Shown here: positions 56,449 through 64,000 of the stretch, piece by piece
How the letters are laid out: each line of letters starts with the position of its first letter
Numbering within the stretch: the first letter of the stretch is position 1
Origin: Oceanibaculum nanhaiense
GTDB lineage: Bacteria > Pseudomonadota > Alphaproteobacteria > Oceanibaculales > Oceanibaculaceae
Length of the DNA stretch: 64,000 bases
Direction: 5' to 3'
Assembly (NCBI RefSeq): GCF_002148795.1
Contig: NZ_MPOB01000005.1
Coordinates: 124,001 to 188,000 of the forward strand
The notes under the pieces: generated by a model
Databases searched by the model: none
The model's input: the letters and a program-made list of their open reading frames with translations, nothing else
What the model was told of the DNA's origin: nothing
Made by a program: the position numbers and the translations under genes

Positions 56449-58256
56449 CAGAAGGCCTGCCCGAGGCTGATATAAATCTGGAAGGCATCGTCACTGGGCC
56501 GTTTGTCGAGCGGGAAGGCGAGGTCGAAGCGCAGCGGGCCGATGGGGGTGTAGTAGCGCAGGCCTAATCCGGCTCCAAACAGCGGGCTCTCGCCGAAATC
56601 GGGCAGTTCGCTGCGGAACACATTGCCGCCGTCCAGGAAGGCGACGACGCCGATATCCTCCATCACCCGGGCGCGCATCTCGATGGAGCCGGCGATCAGC
56701 GAGGAGCCGCCAACCGGATCGTTGCTGGCATCGAGCGGTCCCACGCTCTGATGGGCATAGCCGCGCACCGTGTCACCGCCGCCGGCATAGAAGCGCTTGT
56801 CGGCGGGAATGTCGGTGCGGGTCGCGCCCAGGATGGCGCCGATGGCAATGCGCCCGGCCAGCACATATTTCCCCGCCGCGTCGAACGGCAGGTGCATGGT
56901 GTCGTCCAGCCTGAGTATCAGGAAATTACTGTCGGACCCGATGGCGCCGGTATAGGGCGTGGCGCTGAGGGTCAGCTTGCCGCCCTTGGTCGGGTTCAGC
57001 AGGTCGTTGGTGGTGTTGCGTTCCAACGTCGTCGGCAGGCCGATCAGGGTGAAACGGTTGGTCCCGGTTGCATCCTCGATGCGCGACTGTTCCAGGGACA
57101 CGCCGATGGAGCCGCTGTAGGGGCCGCCGAACTGGCGGGTCAGCGTCGTCACGCCGCCGACGCGGGTGGCGTCGTAGGCATCGACATCCTCCTGTTGGGC
57201 ATAGAGCGAGAAGTCGAGGCGCTGTTGCGGGTTCAGGAAGGCCGGCCGGCCGAGGCTGGCCTTGAGCCCGACGAGCTGTTCCGCCACATCGCCGTCCAGC
57301 CGGAAATCTTCGCCATAGCCGAACAGGTTACGATGCCGCCAGAAGGCGCGCACACCGGCCCCCTGGCTGGTGGAATAGCGCACGCCGCCGCCGACCGACC
57401 GTGATTTCGATTCGGCAAGTGTGATCGTCATCGGCACCTTGTCCCCGGCCATCTCCTCACGCTTCGGGGCGATGGCGATCGACAGGAAGAGGTCGGTCCC
57501 GGCCAGCGCCTGCCGCATTTCCGCGATCTTGCGGGTGTCGTAGAGGTCGCCTTCCTTCCAGCGCAGTTCACGGCGCACGACGCTGGCATCGACATCCGCC
57601 AGCCCGTCGATCCGGGTCTGGCCGAAATGGGTCAGCGGCCCGGCATCGACCTGCAAATCCACCGCGACGCTGCGCTCGGCGTGATCGACCACCACGTCGC
57701 GTTCCGAGATCCGGGCGAACGGATAGCCGCGCCAGCCGAGCCGCCGGCCGACGGCCCTTTCGCTGGCGACGATCATCTCCGAGCGCGCCCGTGCGCCAAG
57801 CTTCACGCCGAGTGCCTCGTAGGTCAGCCCTTCGGCGGCCTGTTCCTGCGCCTGCGTCTTGAACACCAGGGTGAAACGCGTGAGCCGGTAGATCGGGCCG
57901 GGATCGAGGGCCAGCGTGACGGTTGCGTCCTGTTCTGACGGCGCTTCAGCTGGCTCGACTGTCAGGGTCACGCGCGGATCGTAATAGCCCTCGGCGCGCA
58001 GTACATCGCGGATACGGTCCTCATCGCCTTCCGCGCGGCGGCGCAGCAGGTCCAGGCTTTCGACCGGCTGGTCCTTGCGGATTTCGACCTCGGCCACCTG
58101 CCTGATGGTGCTGCCGATGTCCTTCAGTGCCTCATTTTCAAGGGCTTTGAAATCCGTGGCGTAGCGGATTTCGGCCCGCGCCGGCGCGGCATGGAGACCA
58201 AGACAGGTGAGGAAGATCAGCAGAAAAAGGCGCATCGCATCTTTGGGTCGGATCAT
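56448..58256 (-). CDS. tamA: Outer membrane assembly protein TamA (BamA/TamA family)
   Basis: 602 residues from the first ATG; a second ATG 7 codons later (MRLFLLIFL) begins directly at the signal peptide and may be the true start. The signal peptide ends near ARAE. POTRA domains occupy about residues 35-275, followed by the 16-strand Omp85 barrel with the GGGDTVRGYAHQSVGP motif (the VRGF/Y lid-loop element) and a final strand ending in Phe (ISLGQAF), the barrel signal. It partners TamB, encoded immediately downstream. Confidence 0.94.
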   Translation of the reverse strand: MIRPKDAMRLFLLIFLTCLGLHAAPARAEIRYATDFKALENEALKDIGSTIRQVAEVEIRKDQPVESLDLLRRRAEGDEDRIRDVLRAEGYYDPRVTLTVEPAEAPSEQDATVTLALDPGPIYRLTRFTLVFKTQAQEQAAEGLTYEALGVKLGARARSEMIVASERAVGRRLGWRGYPFARISERDVVVDHAERSVAVDLQVDAGPLTHFGQTRIDGLADVDASVVRRELRWKEGDLYDTRKIAEMRQALAGTDLFLSIAIAPKREEMAGDKVPMTITLAESKSRSVGGGVRYSTSQGAGVRAFWRHRNLFGYGEDFRLDGDVAEQLVGLKASLGRPAFLNPQQRLDFSLYAQQEDVDAYDATRVGGVTTLTRQFGGPYSGSIGVSLEQSRIEDATGTNRFTLIGLPTTLERNTTNDLLNPTKGGKLTLSATPYTGAIGSDSNFLILRLDDTMHLPFDAAGKYVLAGRIAIGAILGATRTDIPADKRFYAGGGDTVRGYAHQSVGPLDASNDPVGGSSLIAGSIEMRARVMEDIGVVAFLDGGNVFRSELPDFGESPLFGAGLGLRYYTPIGPLRFDLAFPLDKRPSDDAFQIYISLGQAF

Positions 58257-58320
58257 CCCAGGCTAAGGTGTGGTTGACAGGCGATAGTAGAGGGGAATGC
58301 GGCAAGCGAAAGGCGGGGCT

Positions 58321-58989
58321 TCACCAGATACAGTCCAGCAACGGTCCAAGCTGCCCGATCCGCCGGGTTATGGTCGCGGCGCGGCCGGTGAGATAGCCAT
58401 CGGGTTTGCCGGCGGCCCATTCGCGCGGATTGGGCAGGGAGACGGCCAGCAGGGCCGCCTCGCGCGGCGTCAGCGCCTTGGCGCTCTTGCCGAAATGATG
58501 CCGCGCTGCTGCTTCCGCACCATAGAGTCCCGGCCCCCATTCGGCAATGTTCAGGTAAAGCTCCATGATGCGCCGCTTGGAGAGCAGGAATTCGACATGC
58601 AGCGTCAGATAGGCCTCCAGCCCTTTGCGGATGTAGCTGCGGCCGGGCCACAGGAACAGGTTCTTGGCGAGCTGCATGCTGATGGTGCTGGCGCCGCGCG
58701 TGCGCTCGCCGGCGCGGGCGTCGGCCAGCACCTCGCCCAGCGCATTCAGGTCGAAGCCGTAATGGCTGCAGAACAGATTATCTTCGGCGGCGATCACGGC
58801 GCGCGGCAGATGGGGGGATATCTCATCCAGCGGCTGCCAGTCCTTGCGCAGGCTTTCGCCCTCGCCAAGCCGGATCAGCATCAGCGGCGTTCCCGGCGGC
58901 GGCAGCACGCCATAGGCCAGTACCAGCGCCGCCGGCAGCAACAGGATGACAGCCAGCGCAACAAGCAGGATACGGCGCAGACGCCGCAC
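58321..58989 (-). CDS. mtgA: Monofunctional peptidoglycan glycosyltransferase MtgA
   Basis: 222 residues. One N-terminal transmembrane helix (about residues 5-27) and a GT51 domain with [17 protein letters not shown] (catalytic Glu in EDNLFCSH), [49 protein letters not shown], all the classic lysozyme-like transglycosylase motifs. It polymerises lipid II glycan strands without a transpeptidase domain. It starts one base after the upstream hydrolase stop, so the two are co-translated. Confidence 0.96.
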   Translation of the reverse strand: MRRLRRILLVALAVILLLPAALVLAYGVLPPPGTPLMLIRLGEGESLRKDWQPLDEISPHLPRAVIAAEDNLFCSHYGFDLNALGEVLADARAGERTRGASTISMQLAKNLFLWPGRSYIRKGLEAYLTLHVEFLLSKRRIMELYLNIAEWGPGLYGAEAAARHHFGKSAKALTPREAALLAVSLPNPREWAAGKPDGYLTGRAATITRRIGQLGPLLDCIW

Positions 58990-58990
58990 C

Positions 58991-60055
58991 TCAGCCGGCT
59001 TCCGCTGTCAGCGGGAAGCCGAAGAGCCGGGCGAGGAAGCGGCCCAGTACGGCATTGGAAAGCCGTCTTATATCCGGGTCGCCGCCGATCATATAGCCAT
59101 CGTCGGTGACGCAGGCGGCAAGGATCAACCGCCTGGTGATCGGGCCCAGCATCGGCATCAGGGTGCGCTGGTCGCGCACCAGCCCGCTCTCCGACACCTC
59201 GAAACGGCAGTCGGCAAGGTTGCGGGAAATCCGGCGCGGGCCGCGCCAGCTGCCATCCCACAGATGATAGGCCTCGTCATAGACGGCGAGATCGGCCCTG
59301 GAGCCGCCGGCGCGGATATCTTCCAGCACTTCCTGGCAGCGCGCCGGGTCGATCAGCGCATCCTGGCCGCCATAGAGCATCAGATAGGGTGCGCCGGTGG
59401 TGCGCTTGTCGGCGAAGCGCGCGACGCAGGGGCCGTAGAAGGCGACATGGCCGGCGAAGCGCAGACCCTCTGGAGCCAATGATTTGGCGATCTGCTCATG
59501 CAGTGCGTAGGTCGAGGCCATGCCGCCATAGGAAAAGCCGATCAGGGCAATGCGATCCTTATCGATATCGCCGCGTCCGGCGAGGTAGTGCAGGCCGGCA
59601 TAGACATCCGAGACCAGCATGGTCTCGGTGATGTTCAGCAGCCGTTCGGTAAAGCCGCCGGCAAGATCGCGCCGGGCCGCGAAGGCATCCACCACCAGGG
59701 CGGCGATGCCCATGGCGGCGAACTGCCTGCCATAGGTCAGCTCGCGCCCGTAGCGCACGCCGCCGGCGCCATGGATCAGCACCACCGCCGGCACCCTGTC
59801 GCGGGAAGAGGCGCGTTCCGGCAGGAAAAGCTGGCCGGACGCCAGCGTCACCGGATTGCGCGCCGCCCCCTGGCCGATGTCGCGCGGGGTGAACGGGCTG
59901 CGGCTTTCGAACTGCACCGGCTGGCCGTCGATGGCGGAGATCGCCGCACCTTCCGGCCAGTCACCGGTGGCGAGCCGGGCGGTCGCAGGGTGCGGTAGCA
60001 GGAGGGCAGCCGGCAGCAGGAAGGCGGCCAGCAGAATCCAAAGGAAGTGTCGCAT
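58991..60055 (-). CDS. Periplasmic dienelactone-hydrolase-like alpha/beta hydrolase
   Basis: 354 residues. Signal peptide (residues 1 to about 26, ending ATARL). Alpha/beta hydrolase core with oxyanion segment [15 protein letters not shown], nucleophile Ser in GFSYGG, Asp in [11 protein letters not shown] and catalytic His in DEAYHLWDG, characteristic of the dienelactone hydrolase family. The substrate is unknown; some relatives act on cell-envelope esters. Ribosome binding site AGGAAAGG before the ATG. It shares a tightly packed operon with mtgA, suggesting an envelope role. Confidence 0.88.
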   Translation of the reverse strand: MRHFLWILLAAFLLPAALLLPHPATARLATGDWPEGAAISAIDGQPVQFESRSPFTPRDIGQGAARNPVTLASGQLFLPERASSRDRVPAVVLIHGAGGVRYGRELTYGRQFAAMGIAALVVDAFAARRDLAGGFTERLLNITETMLVSDVYAGLHYLAGRGDIDKDRIALIGFSYGGMASTYALHEQIAKSLAPEGLRFAGHVAFYGPCVARFADKRTTGAPYLMLYGGQDALIDPARCQEVLEDIRAGGSRADLAVYDEAYHLWDGSWRGPRRISRNLADCRFEVSESGLVRDQRTLMPMLGPITRRLILAACVTDDGYMIGGDPDIRRLSNAVLGRFLARLFGFPLTAEAG

Positions 60056-60127
60056 GGCGGCATCCTTTCCTGTCGGAACGTCAGAAGAGAAGATAAGTCG
60101 AAGCTAGCCTACCGGCAAATCGTGGCA

Positions 60128-60400
60128 TCAGTTCGGCGTGGCACCGGGGCCGAAGAAGCGCCGCCAGAGCAGATTCAGCCGGGCGGACAGGCGCTTTTCC
60201 TGCGCTTCCTGGAGCAGCCGGCGGTTGACACTGTCTTTCTCTTCGTCGCTGTAGGTGATCCAACGGCCGATCTCTTCCGCCGTACGGCCGCAGCCGGCGC
60301 AGCGCCCGTCATTGTCCAGCCGGCATACCGCCTGGCACGGGCTGAGCGTCAGCAGGCGGTCAGCGGCGAGTTCCGCAGCGAGATCGGCGGGGTCGTGCAT
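60128..60400 (-). CDS. DUF1289 family Cys-rich protein
   Basis: 90 residues. The DUF1289 signature SPCQAVCRLDNDGRCAGCGRTAEEIGRWITYSDEE contains four Cys in a C-x3-C-x7-C-x2-C pattern, probably a metal-binding site; function unknown. It begins one base after folD, so the two are coupled. The C-terminal basic helix (RLSARLNLLWRRFFG) is an extension. Confidence 0.9.
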   Translation of the reverse strand: MHDPADLAAELAADRLLTLSPCQAVCRLDNDGRCAGCGRTAEEIGRWITYSDEEKDSVNRRLLQEAQEKRLSARLNLLWRRFFGPGATPN

Positions 60401-60401
60401 C

Positions 60402-61304
60402 TTATTCCGGGAGGGCGAGGCCGCGCCGGAGACAGGCCGCCTCCAGCGTGTTGTTCAGCAGGCAGGCGATGGTCATCGGACCGACGCCGCCCGGCACCGG
60501 CGTGATGGCACCGGCCACGCGGGAGACATCGTCGAAATCGACATCGCCGACGAGGCGGGTCTTGCCGTCTTCCTTCGGGATACGGTTGATGCCGACATCG
60601 ATAACAGTCGCGCCCGGCTTCACCCAGTCCGCTTTCACCATCTGCGGCCGGCCGACGGCGGCTACCAGAATATCGGCGTTGCGGCACACGGCGGGCAGGT
60701 CGCGGGTGCGCGAATGGGCGATGGTGACGGTGCAGCTCTCGCGCAGCAGCAATTGCGCCATCGGTTTGCCGACGATGTTGGAGCGGCCGACCACGACGGC
60801 GTTCAGCCCGGACAGGTCGCCGACATAATGCTTCAGCAGCATCAGACAGCCCAGCGGCGTGCAGGGGACCATGCCGGGCAGGCCGGTCGCCAGCCGCCCG
60901 GCATTCACGACATGGAAGCCGTCCACATCCTTGTCCGGGTCGATGGCGGCCAGTACCGCATCGGTGTCGATCTGGTCCGGCAGCGGCAGCTGCACCAGGA
61001 TGCCGTCCACCGCCGGGTCTTCGTTCAGCCGCTGCACCAGCGCCAGCAATTCCTCCTGCCCGGTGGTGTCGGGCAACCGGTGCTCGAAGGAATGCATGCC
61101 GGCCTCAAGGGTCAGCTTGCCCTTGTTACGGACATAGACCTCGCTGGCCGGATCGTGGCCGACCAGCACCACGGCCAGGCCGGGCACCAGATTGTCGCGC
61201 TGTTTCAGGATGGCGGCCTTGCGGGCGACCTCGGCGCGCAGGGTGGCGGCGAAGGCCTTGCCGTCGATCAGGGTGGCCCCCGGGGTGTTGGTGCTGTCGG
61301 TCAT
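60402..61304 (-). CDS. folD: Bifunctional methylenetetrahydrofolate dehydrogenase/cyclohydrolase FolD
   Basis: 300 residues. Interconverts 5,10-methylene-, methenyl- and 10-formyl-tetrahydrofolate with NADP. The catalytic Tyr/Lys segment is [16 protein letters not shown], followed by [14 protein letters not shown], the Rossmann motif [18 protein letters not shown] and the C-terminal [20 protein letters not shown]. It overlaps the upstream DUF167 gene as ATGA and is immediately followed by DUF1289. Together with the nearby metH gene this places one-carbon metabolism at the right end. Confidence 0.97.
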   Translation of the reverse strand: MTDSTNTPGATLIDGKAFAATLRAEVARKAAILKQRDNLVPGLAVVLVGHDPASEVYVRNKGKLTLEAGMHSFEHRLPDTTGQEELLALVQRLNEDPAVDGILVQLPLPDQIDTDAVLAAIDPDKDVDGFHVVNAGRLATGLPGMVPCTPLGCLMLLKHYVGDLSGLNAVVVGRSNIVGKPMAQLLLRESCTVTIAHSRTRDLPAVCRNADILVAAVGRPQMVKADWVKPGATVIDVGINRIPKEDGKTRLVGDVDFDDVSRVAGAITPVPGGVGPMTIACLLNNTLEAACLRRGLALPE

Positions 61305-61627
61305 GCTGTCATCTCCAGCCAGTCGGTCAGGCGCCGCATCAATAGACCGGAATCGCCTGCGATTTCGACCGTTTTCCGACGGTCGGTCATGCCCAGCACG
61401 ATGGTCAGGTCGGATTTCGGCAGCTTCCAGCTTTTCGCCAGCAGCCGGATCAGCGCGGCATTGGCCTTGCCATCCTCCGGCGGGGCGGTGACGCCGATCT
61501 TCAGGCTGACGCCGCCGGCATCGTCCGCGATCAGTCCCTGGATGCGGTCAGCGGCCGCCTTTGGCGTCAGCCGAATACGGACACGCAGGCCGTCCGGTAC
61601 GGTGGTGAAGGGCGACGGCAGGCTCAG
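61301..61627 (-). CDS. yggU: DUF167 (YggU) family protein, apparent CTG start
   Basis: About 108 residues. The translation contains the DUF167 core [14 protein letters not shown] and [22 protein letters not shown], and ends in an ATGA overlap with folD. No ATG, GTG or TTG exists in frame between the preceding in-frame stop (the yggT TAG at 61652) and the conserved domain. The best start is CTG at 61625-61627, 8 bases after a strong GGGGGAG ribosome binding site; a CTG two codons later is also possible. The yggT-yggU order is a common pairing. YggU proteins are small a/b folds of unknown function. Confidence 0.82.
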   Translation of the reverse strand: MSLPSPFTTVPDGLRVRIRLTPKAAADRIQGLIADDAGGVSLKIGVTAPPEDGKANAALIRLLAKSWKLPKSDLTIVLGMTDRRKTVEIAGDSGLLMRRLTDWLEMTA

Positions 61628-61651
61628 GCCAGGTACTCCCCCAAGGGCTCC

Positions 61652-61930
61652 CTAGGCCAGATACTCGAACATCAGGTTCTTCAGGAACACCAGCAGCAGG
61701 ATCAGGATGATCGGCGAGATATCGAGGCCGCCCAGATTGGGCAGCACCTGCCGGATCGGCCGCAGTGCCGGCTCGGTGATGCGATACAGGAATTCGCCGA
61801 TCGTATAGACGACGCGGTTGGTGGTGTTCACCACGTTGAAGGCGACCAGCCAACTGAGAATTGCGGAGATGATCAGCGCCCAGATATAGAGCGAGATAAC
61901 CGTATCGACCAAAGCCAGAAAGGAATACAT
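61652..61930 (-). CDS. yggT: YggT family membrane protein
   Basis: 92 residues from the ATG at MYSFLALVDTVISLYIWAL; upstream in-frame codons are not YggT-like. Two transmembrane helices flank the conserved YRITEPALRPIRQVLPNLGGLDISPIILILLLVFLKNL. The family is linked to osmotic tolerance and membrane/cell-division functions but has no proven activity. It is upstream of the DUF167 gene, forming the operon yggT-yggU-folD-DUF1289. Confidence 0.92.
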   Translation of the reverse strand: MYSFLALVDTVISLYIWALIISAILSWLVAFNVVNTTNRVVYTIGEFLYRITEPALRPIRQVLPNLGGLDISPIILILLLVFLKNLMFEYLA

Positions 61931-61978
61931 CGGATCACGCCATGCGTCGGGGGAAGCCCTTGGAAAGGTAGGGGGTTG

Positions 61979-62007
61979 GCGGCCGCTGCGCAAGGGCAAG
62001 CGGCCGC
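61979..62007 (-). other. GC hairpin between metH and yggT
   Basis: A perfect 8-bp stem GCGGCCGC/GCGGCCGC with a 13-base loop lies 14 bases after the metH stop. It could end the metH transcript but has no T tract on the minus strand. Confidence 0.45.
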
Positions 62008-62020
62008 ATCTCTTCTTGGA

Positions 62021-64000
62021 TCACACGTTGAAGTATTTTGCCTTCGGGTGATGCAGGACGATGGCGGAGGTCGATTGCTCCGGATCGAGCTGGTCCTGGT
62101 CGGTCAGCGAGACGCCGATGCGCTCCGCCCCCAGCAGGTCCAGCAGCGGGCGCTGGTCGGCCAGGTTCGGGCAGGCCGGGTAGCCGAAGGAATAGCGGCT
62201 GCCGCGATATTCCTGCTTCAGCAGCCCCTGCATGTCCGCCGCCTCCTCGGACGCGAATCCGAGTTCGGCGCGGATGCGCTTATGGACATATTCCGCCATC
62301 GCCTCGGCCATCTCCACCGATAGGCCGTGCAGGTAGAGATAATCCTGGTAACGGTTGCTCTCGAACCAGTCGCGGGCGATGTCGGAGGCCTTGGAGCCCA
62401 TGGTGACGACCTGCAGGCCGATCACGTCGCGTTCGGCATCGTCGATGTCGCGGAAATAGTCGCTGAGGCACTTGCCGTCCGGCCCGGCCTGGCGCGGCAG
62501 CTTGAAGCGGCACACCTCGGTGCCGCCATTCTCGCCGAACAGCACCACGTCATTGCCCTCGGCTGCCGCCTGCCAGTAGCCATAGACCGCCTGCGGCACC
62601 AGGATATCCTCCTGCTCGCAGGTCTCCAGCACGCGTTTCAGGATCGGCTTCAGCTCCTGCTCGGCATATTTGCGGTATTGCGCCCGGGTGCGGCCGCTTT
62701 TGCGGAAGCCCCACTGAAACTGGTACAGCGTCATCTCGTTCAGATAGGACAGCACCGTGCGTACCGGCACGCGGGCGATGACACGGGAGCCCCAGAACGG
62801 CGGTTCCGGCACCTTCACGCCCTCCGCCAGCTTACGGCGGCGGGCCTGCGCCGCCACCGGGTCCAGCGCATCGTCATTGGCCGCCTTCGATGTCTTGCCC
62901 GGCGCCCGCGAACTGGTGGCGCGGCTGTTGCGCTTCTCGCGCTCCTCCAGCAGGAAGGCGTCGAAACCGCCATCGATGACCTTGTTCATCAGATTCAGCC
63001 CGTCGAACGCATCGCGGGCATAGGCGACCTGGCCGCTGCCATAGGATTGCGCGCAGTCGGTCTCGACGTAATTGCGGGTCAGTGCGGCGCCGCCCAGCAT
63101 CACCGGCGTCTTCATGCCCTGGCGGGTCATCTCCTCCAGGTTTTCGCGCATGATGACGGTGGATTTCACCAGCAGGCCGGACATGCCGATGGCGTCGGCT
63201 TTATGCTCCTCGGCGGCCTGGATGATCGTCGCGATGGGCTGCTTGATGCCCAGATTGACGACCTTGTAGCCATTGTTGGTCAGGATGATATCGACCAGAT
63301 TCTTGCCGATATCGTGCACGTCGCCCTTCACCGTCGCCAGCACGATGGTGCCCTTCTCCTGGCCCTCGATGCGCTCCATATGCGGTTCCAGATAGGCCAC
63401 GGCGCTCTTCATCGTCTCGGCCGATTGCAGCACGAAGGGCAGCTGCATCTTGCCGGCGCCGAACAGCTCGCCCACCACCTTCATGCCGTCCAGCAGATAG
63501 GTGTTGATGATGTCGAGCGGCGGATGCGTCTTCATCGCCTCGGCGAGGTCGTCATCTAGCCCCTTGCGGTCGCCATCGACGATGCGTTCCTTCAGCCGTT
63601 CCTCGACCGTCTCGGCGCGCTTCTTCTCCACCTTGGCGGCCGATTGCCTGCCCTCGAACAGCGCCATGAAGGCGTGCAGCGGGTCGTAGCCCTCGGCGCG
63701 GCGGTCGAAGATCAGATCCTCGGCGATCTTCACCTCATTCTCGGGGATCTGGTGCAGCGGCATGATCTTCGAGAAATGCACGATGGCGCCGGTCATGCCG
63801 CGCTTCACCGCATGGTCGAGGAACACCGAATTCAGCACATGACGCGCCGGCGGGTTCAGCCCGAAGGAGATGTTGGAGAGGCCCAGGACGATCTGGCATT
63901 CCGGCAACTCCTGGGCGATCCGCTCGATGGCTTCCAGCGTCCACAGCCCCAGCTTGCGGTCGTCCTCATTGCCGGTGCAGATGGTGAAGGTCAGCGGATC
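62021..64000 (-). CDS. metH: Methionine synthase MetH, cobalamin-dependent (3' part, truncated by window edge)
   Basis: 660 C-terminal residues; the frame runs open to the right edge. Visible are the end of the pterin-binding domain (ECQIVLGLSNISFGLNPPARHVLNS), the cobalamin cap and B12-binding domains with DVHDIGKNLVDIILTNNGYKVVNLG (the axial-ligand DxHxxG), GMSGLLVKST, and the C-terminal SAM-binding reactivation domain with RGSRYSFGYPACPNL. It transfers the methyl group of methyl-THF to homocysteine. A 40-residue Ala/Arg-rich linker (around RATSSRAPGKTSKAANDD) separates the last two domains. The N-terminal homocysteine-binding domain is not in the window. Confidence 0.96.
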   Translation of the reverse strand, partial: DPLTFTICTGNEDDRKLGLWTLEAIERIAQELPECQIVLGLSNISFGLNPPARHVLNSVFLDHAVKRGMTGAIVHFSKIMPLHQIPENEVKIAEDLIFDRRAEGYDPLHAFMALFEGRQSAAKVEKKRAETVEERLKERIVDGDRKGLDDDLAEAMKTHPPLDIINTYLLDGMKVVGELFGAGKMQLPFVLQSAETMKSAVAYLEPHMERIEGQEKGTIVLATVKGDVHDIGKNLVDIILTNNGYKVVNLGIKQPIATIIQAAEEHKADAIGMSGLLVKSTVIMRENLEEMTRQGMKTPVMLGGAALTRNYVETDCAQSYGSGQVAYARDAFDGLNLMNKVIDGGFDAFLLEEREKRNSRATSSRAPGKTSKAANDDALDPVAAQARRRKLAEGVKVPEPPFWGSRVIARVPVRTVLSYLNEMTLYQFQWGFRKSGRTRAQYRKYAEQELKPILKRVLETCEQEDILVPQAVYGYWQAAAEGNDVVLFGENGGTEVCRFKLPRQAGPDGKCLSDYFRDIDDAERDVIGLQVVTMGSKASDIARDWFESNRYQDYLYLHGLSVEMAEAMAEYVHKRIRAELGFASEEAADMQGLLKQEYRGSRYSFGYPACPNLADQRPLLDLLGAERIGVSLTDQDQLDPEQSTSAIVLHHPKAKYFNV

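Noticed and set aside
54238-56475. Long plus-strand frame opposite tamB
   Set aside because: Antisense shadow of the Ala/Leu/Gly-rich tamB; no ribosome binding site or known domain.

Overview
The window looks like chromosomal DNA from a high-GC alphaproteobacterium, most likely Rhodospirillales-like. The strongest clue is a general stress response locus (EcfG-type ECF sigma factor, NepR anti-sigma factor and a PhyR-type sigma-mimic domain) with two matching EcfG promoters, a system known only from Alphaproteobacteria. The yqeY-dnaG-rpoD order, divergent katG/oxyR, DUF1289, TamA/TamB and SSS/DUF4212 genes fit this. The genus cannot be named from sequence reading alone. I see no insertion sequence, prophage, CRISPR array or rRNA. 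One tRNA is present.

Layout. 1-8.3 kb: a molybdenum hydroxylase large subunit (form II CoxL-like), greA, and carA-carB with a good sigma-70 promoter and an adjacent palindrome. 7.8-12.8 kb: yqeY, dnaG, rpoD and a CAT-anticodon tRNA (probably Ile2). 12.9-16.1 kb: katG and divergent oxyR. 16.1-22.1 kb: a peptide/nickel-type ABC import operon (Tat-exported binding protein, two permeases, a fused double ATPase) that ends in a translationally coupled GntR/FCD regulator; a perfect 14-bp palindrome in its leader is the likely operator. 22.3-28.1 kb: a single-domain Aer-like PAS protein, DUF983, a fused CydDC-like ABC exporter and two small membrane proteins. 28.2-34.0 kb: a DUF4212/sodium-solute symporter pair divergent from a three-gene operon encoding an unknown protein, a membrane-anchored PAS-exonuclease and a CBS-DUF294 nucleotidyltransferase. 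34.1-37.0 kb: a GNAT protein and a PAS-GGDEF diguanylate cyclase.

37-48.3 kb is an exopolysaccharide locus: FkbM methyltransferase, small secreted protein, Wzx-like flippase, then a tightly packed operon with polyprenyl glycosylphosphotransferase, GH18-like hydrolase, second FkbM methyltransferase, Wzz/Wzc-like co-polymerase lacking kinase motifs, Wza-like export lipoprotein, WecG/TagA glycosyltransferase and a Wzy-like polymerase. It carries very few glycosyltransferases for a Wzx/Wzy locus. 48.5-50.2 kb is ettA.

50.3-52.4 kb is the stress response locus: ecfG and nepR leftward, and a divergent gene with only the sigma-like half of PhyR and no receiver domain. An EcfG promoter precedes nepR, and a second precedes a 62-residue membrane protein. 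52.4-64 kb, all leftward: tamA-tamB, mtgA with a periplasmic hydrolase, folD with DUF1289, a DUF167 gene that seems to start at CTG, yggT, and the 3' part of metH running off the right edge.

The points most worth following are the receiver-less PhyR domain, the symporter/exonuclease/nucleotidyltransferase module, and the small EPS locus with a hydrolase and a kinase-dead co-polymerase.
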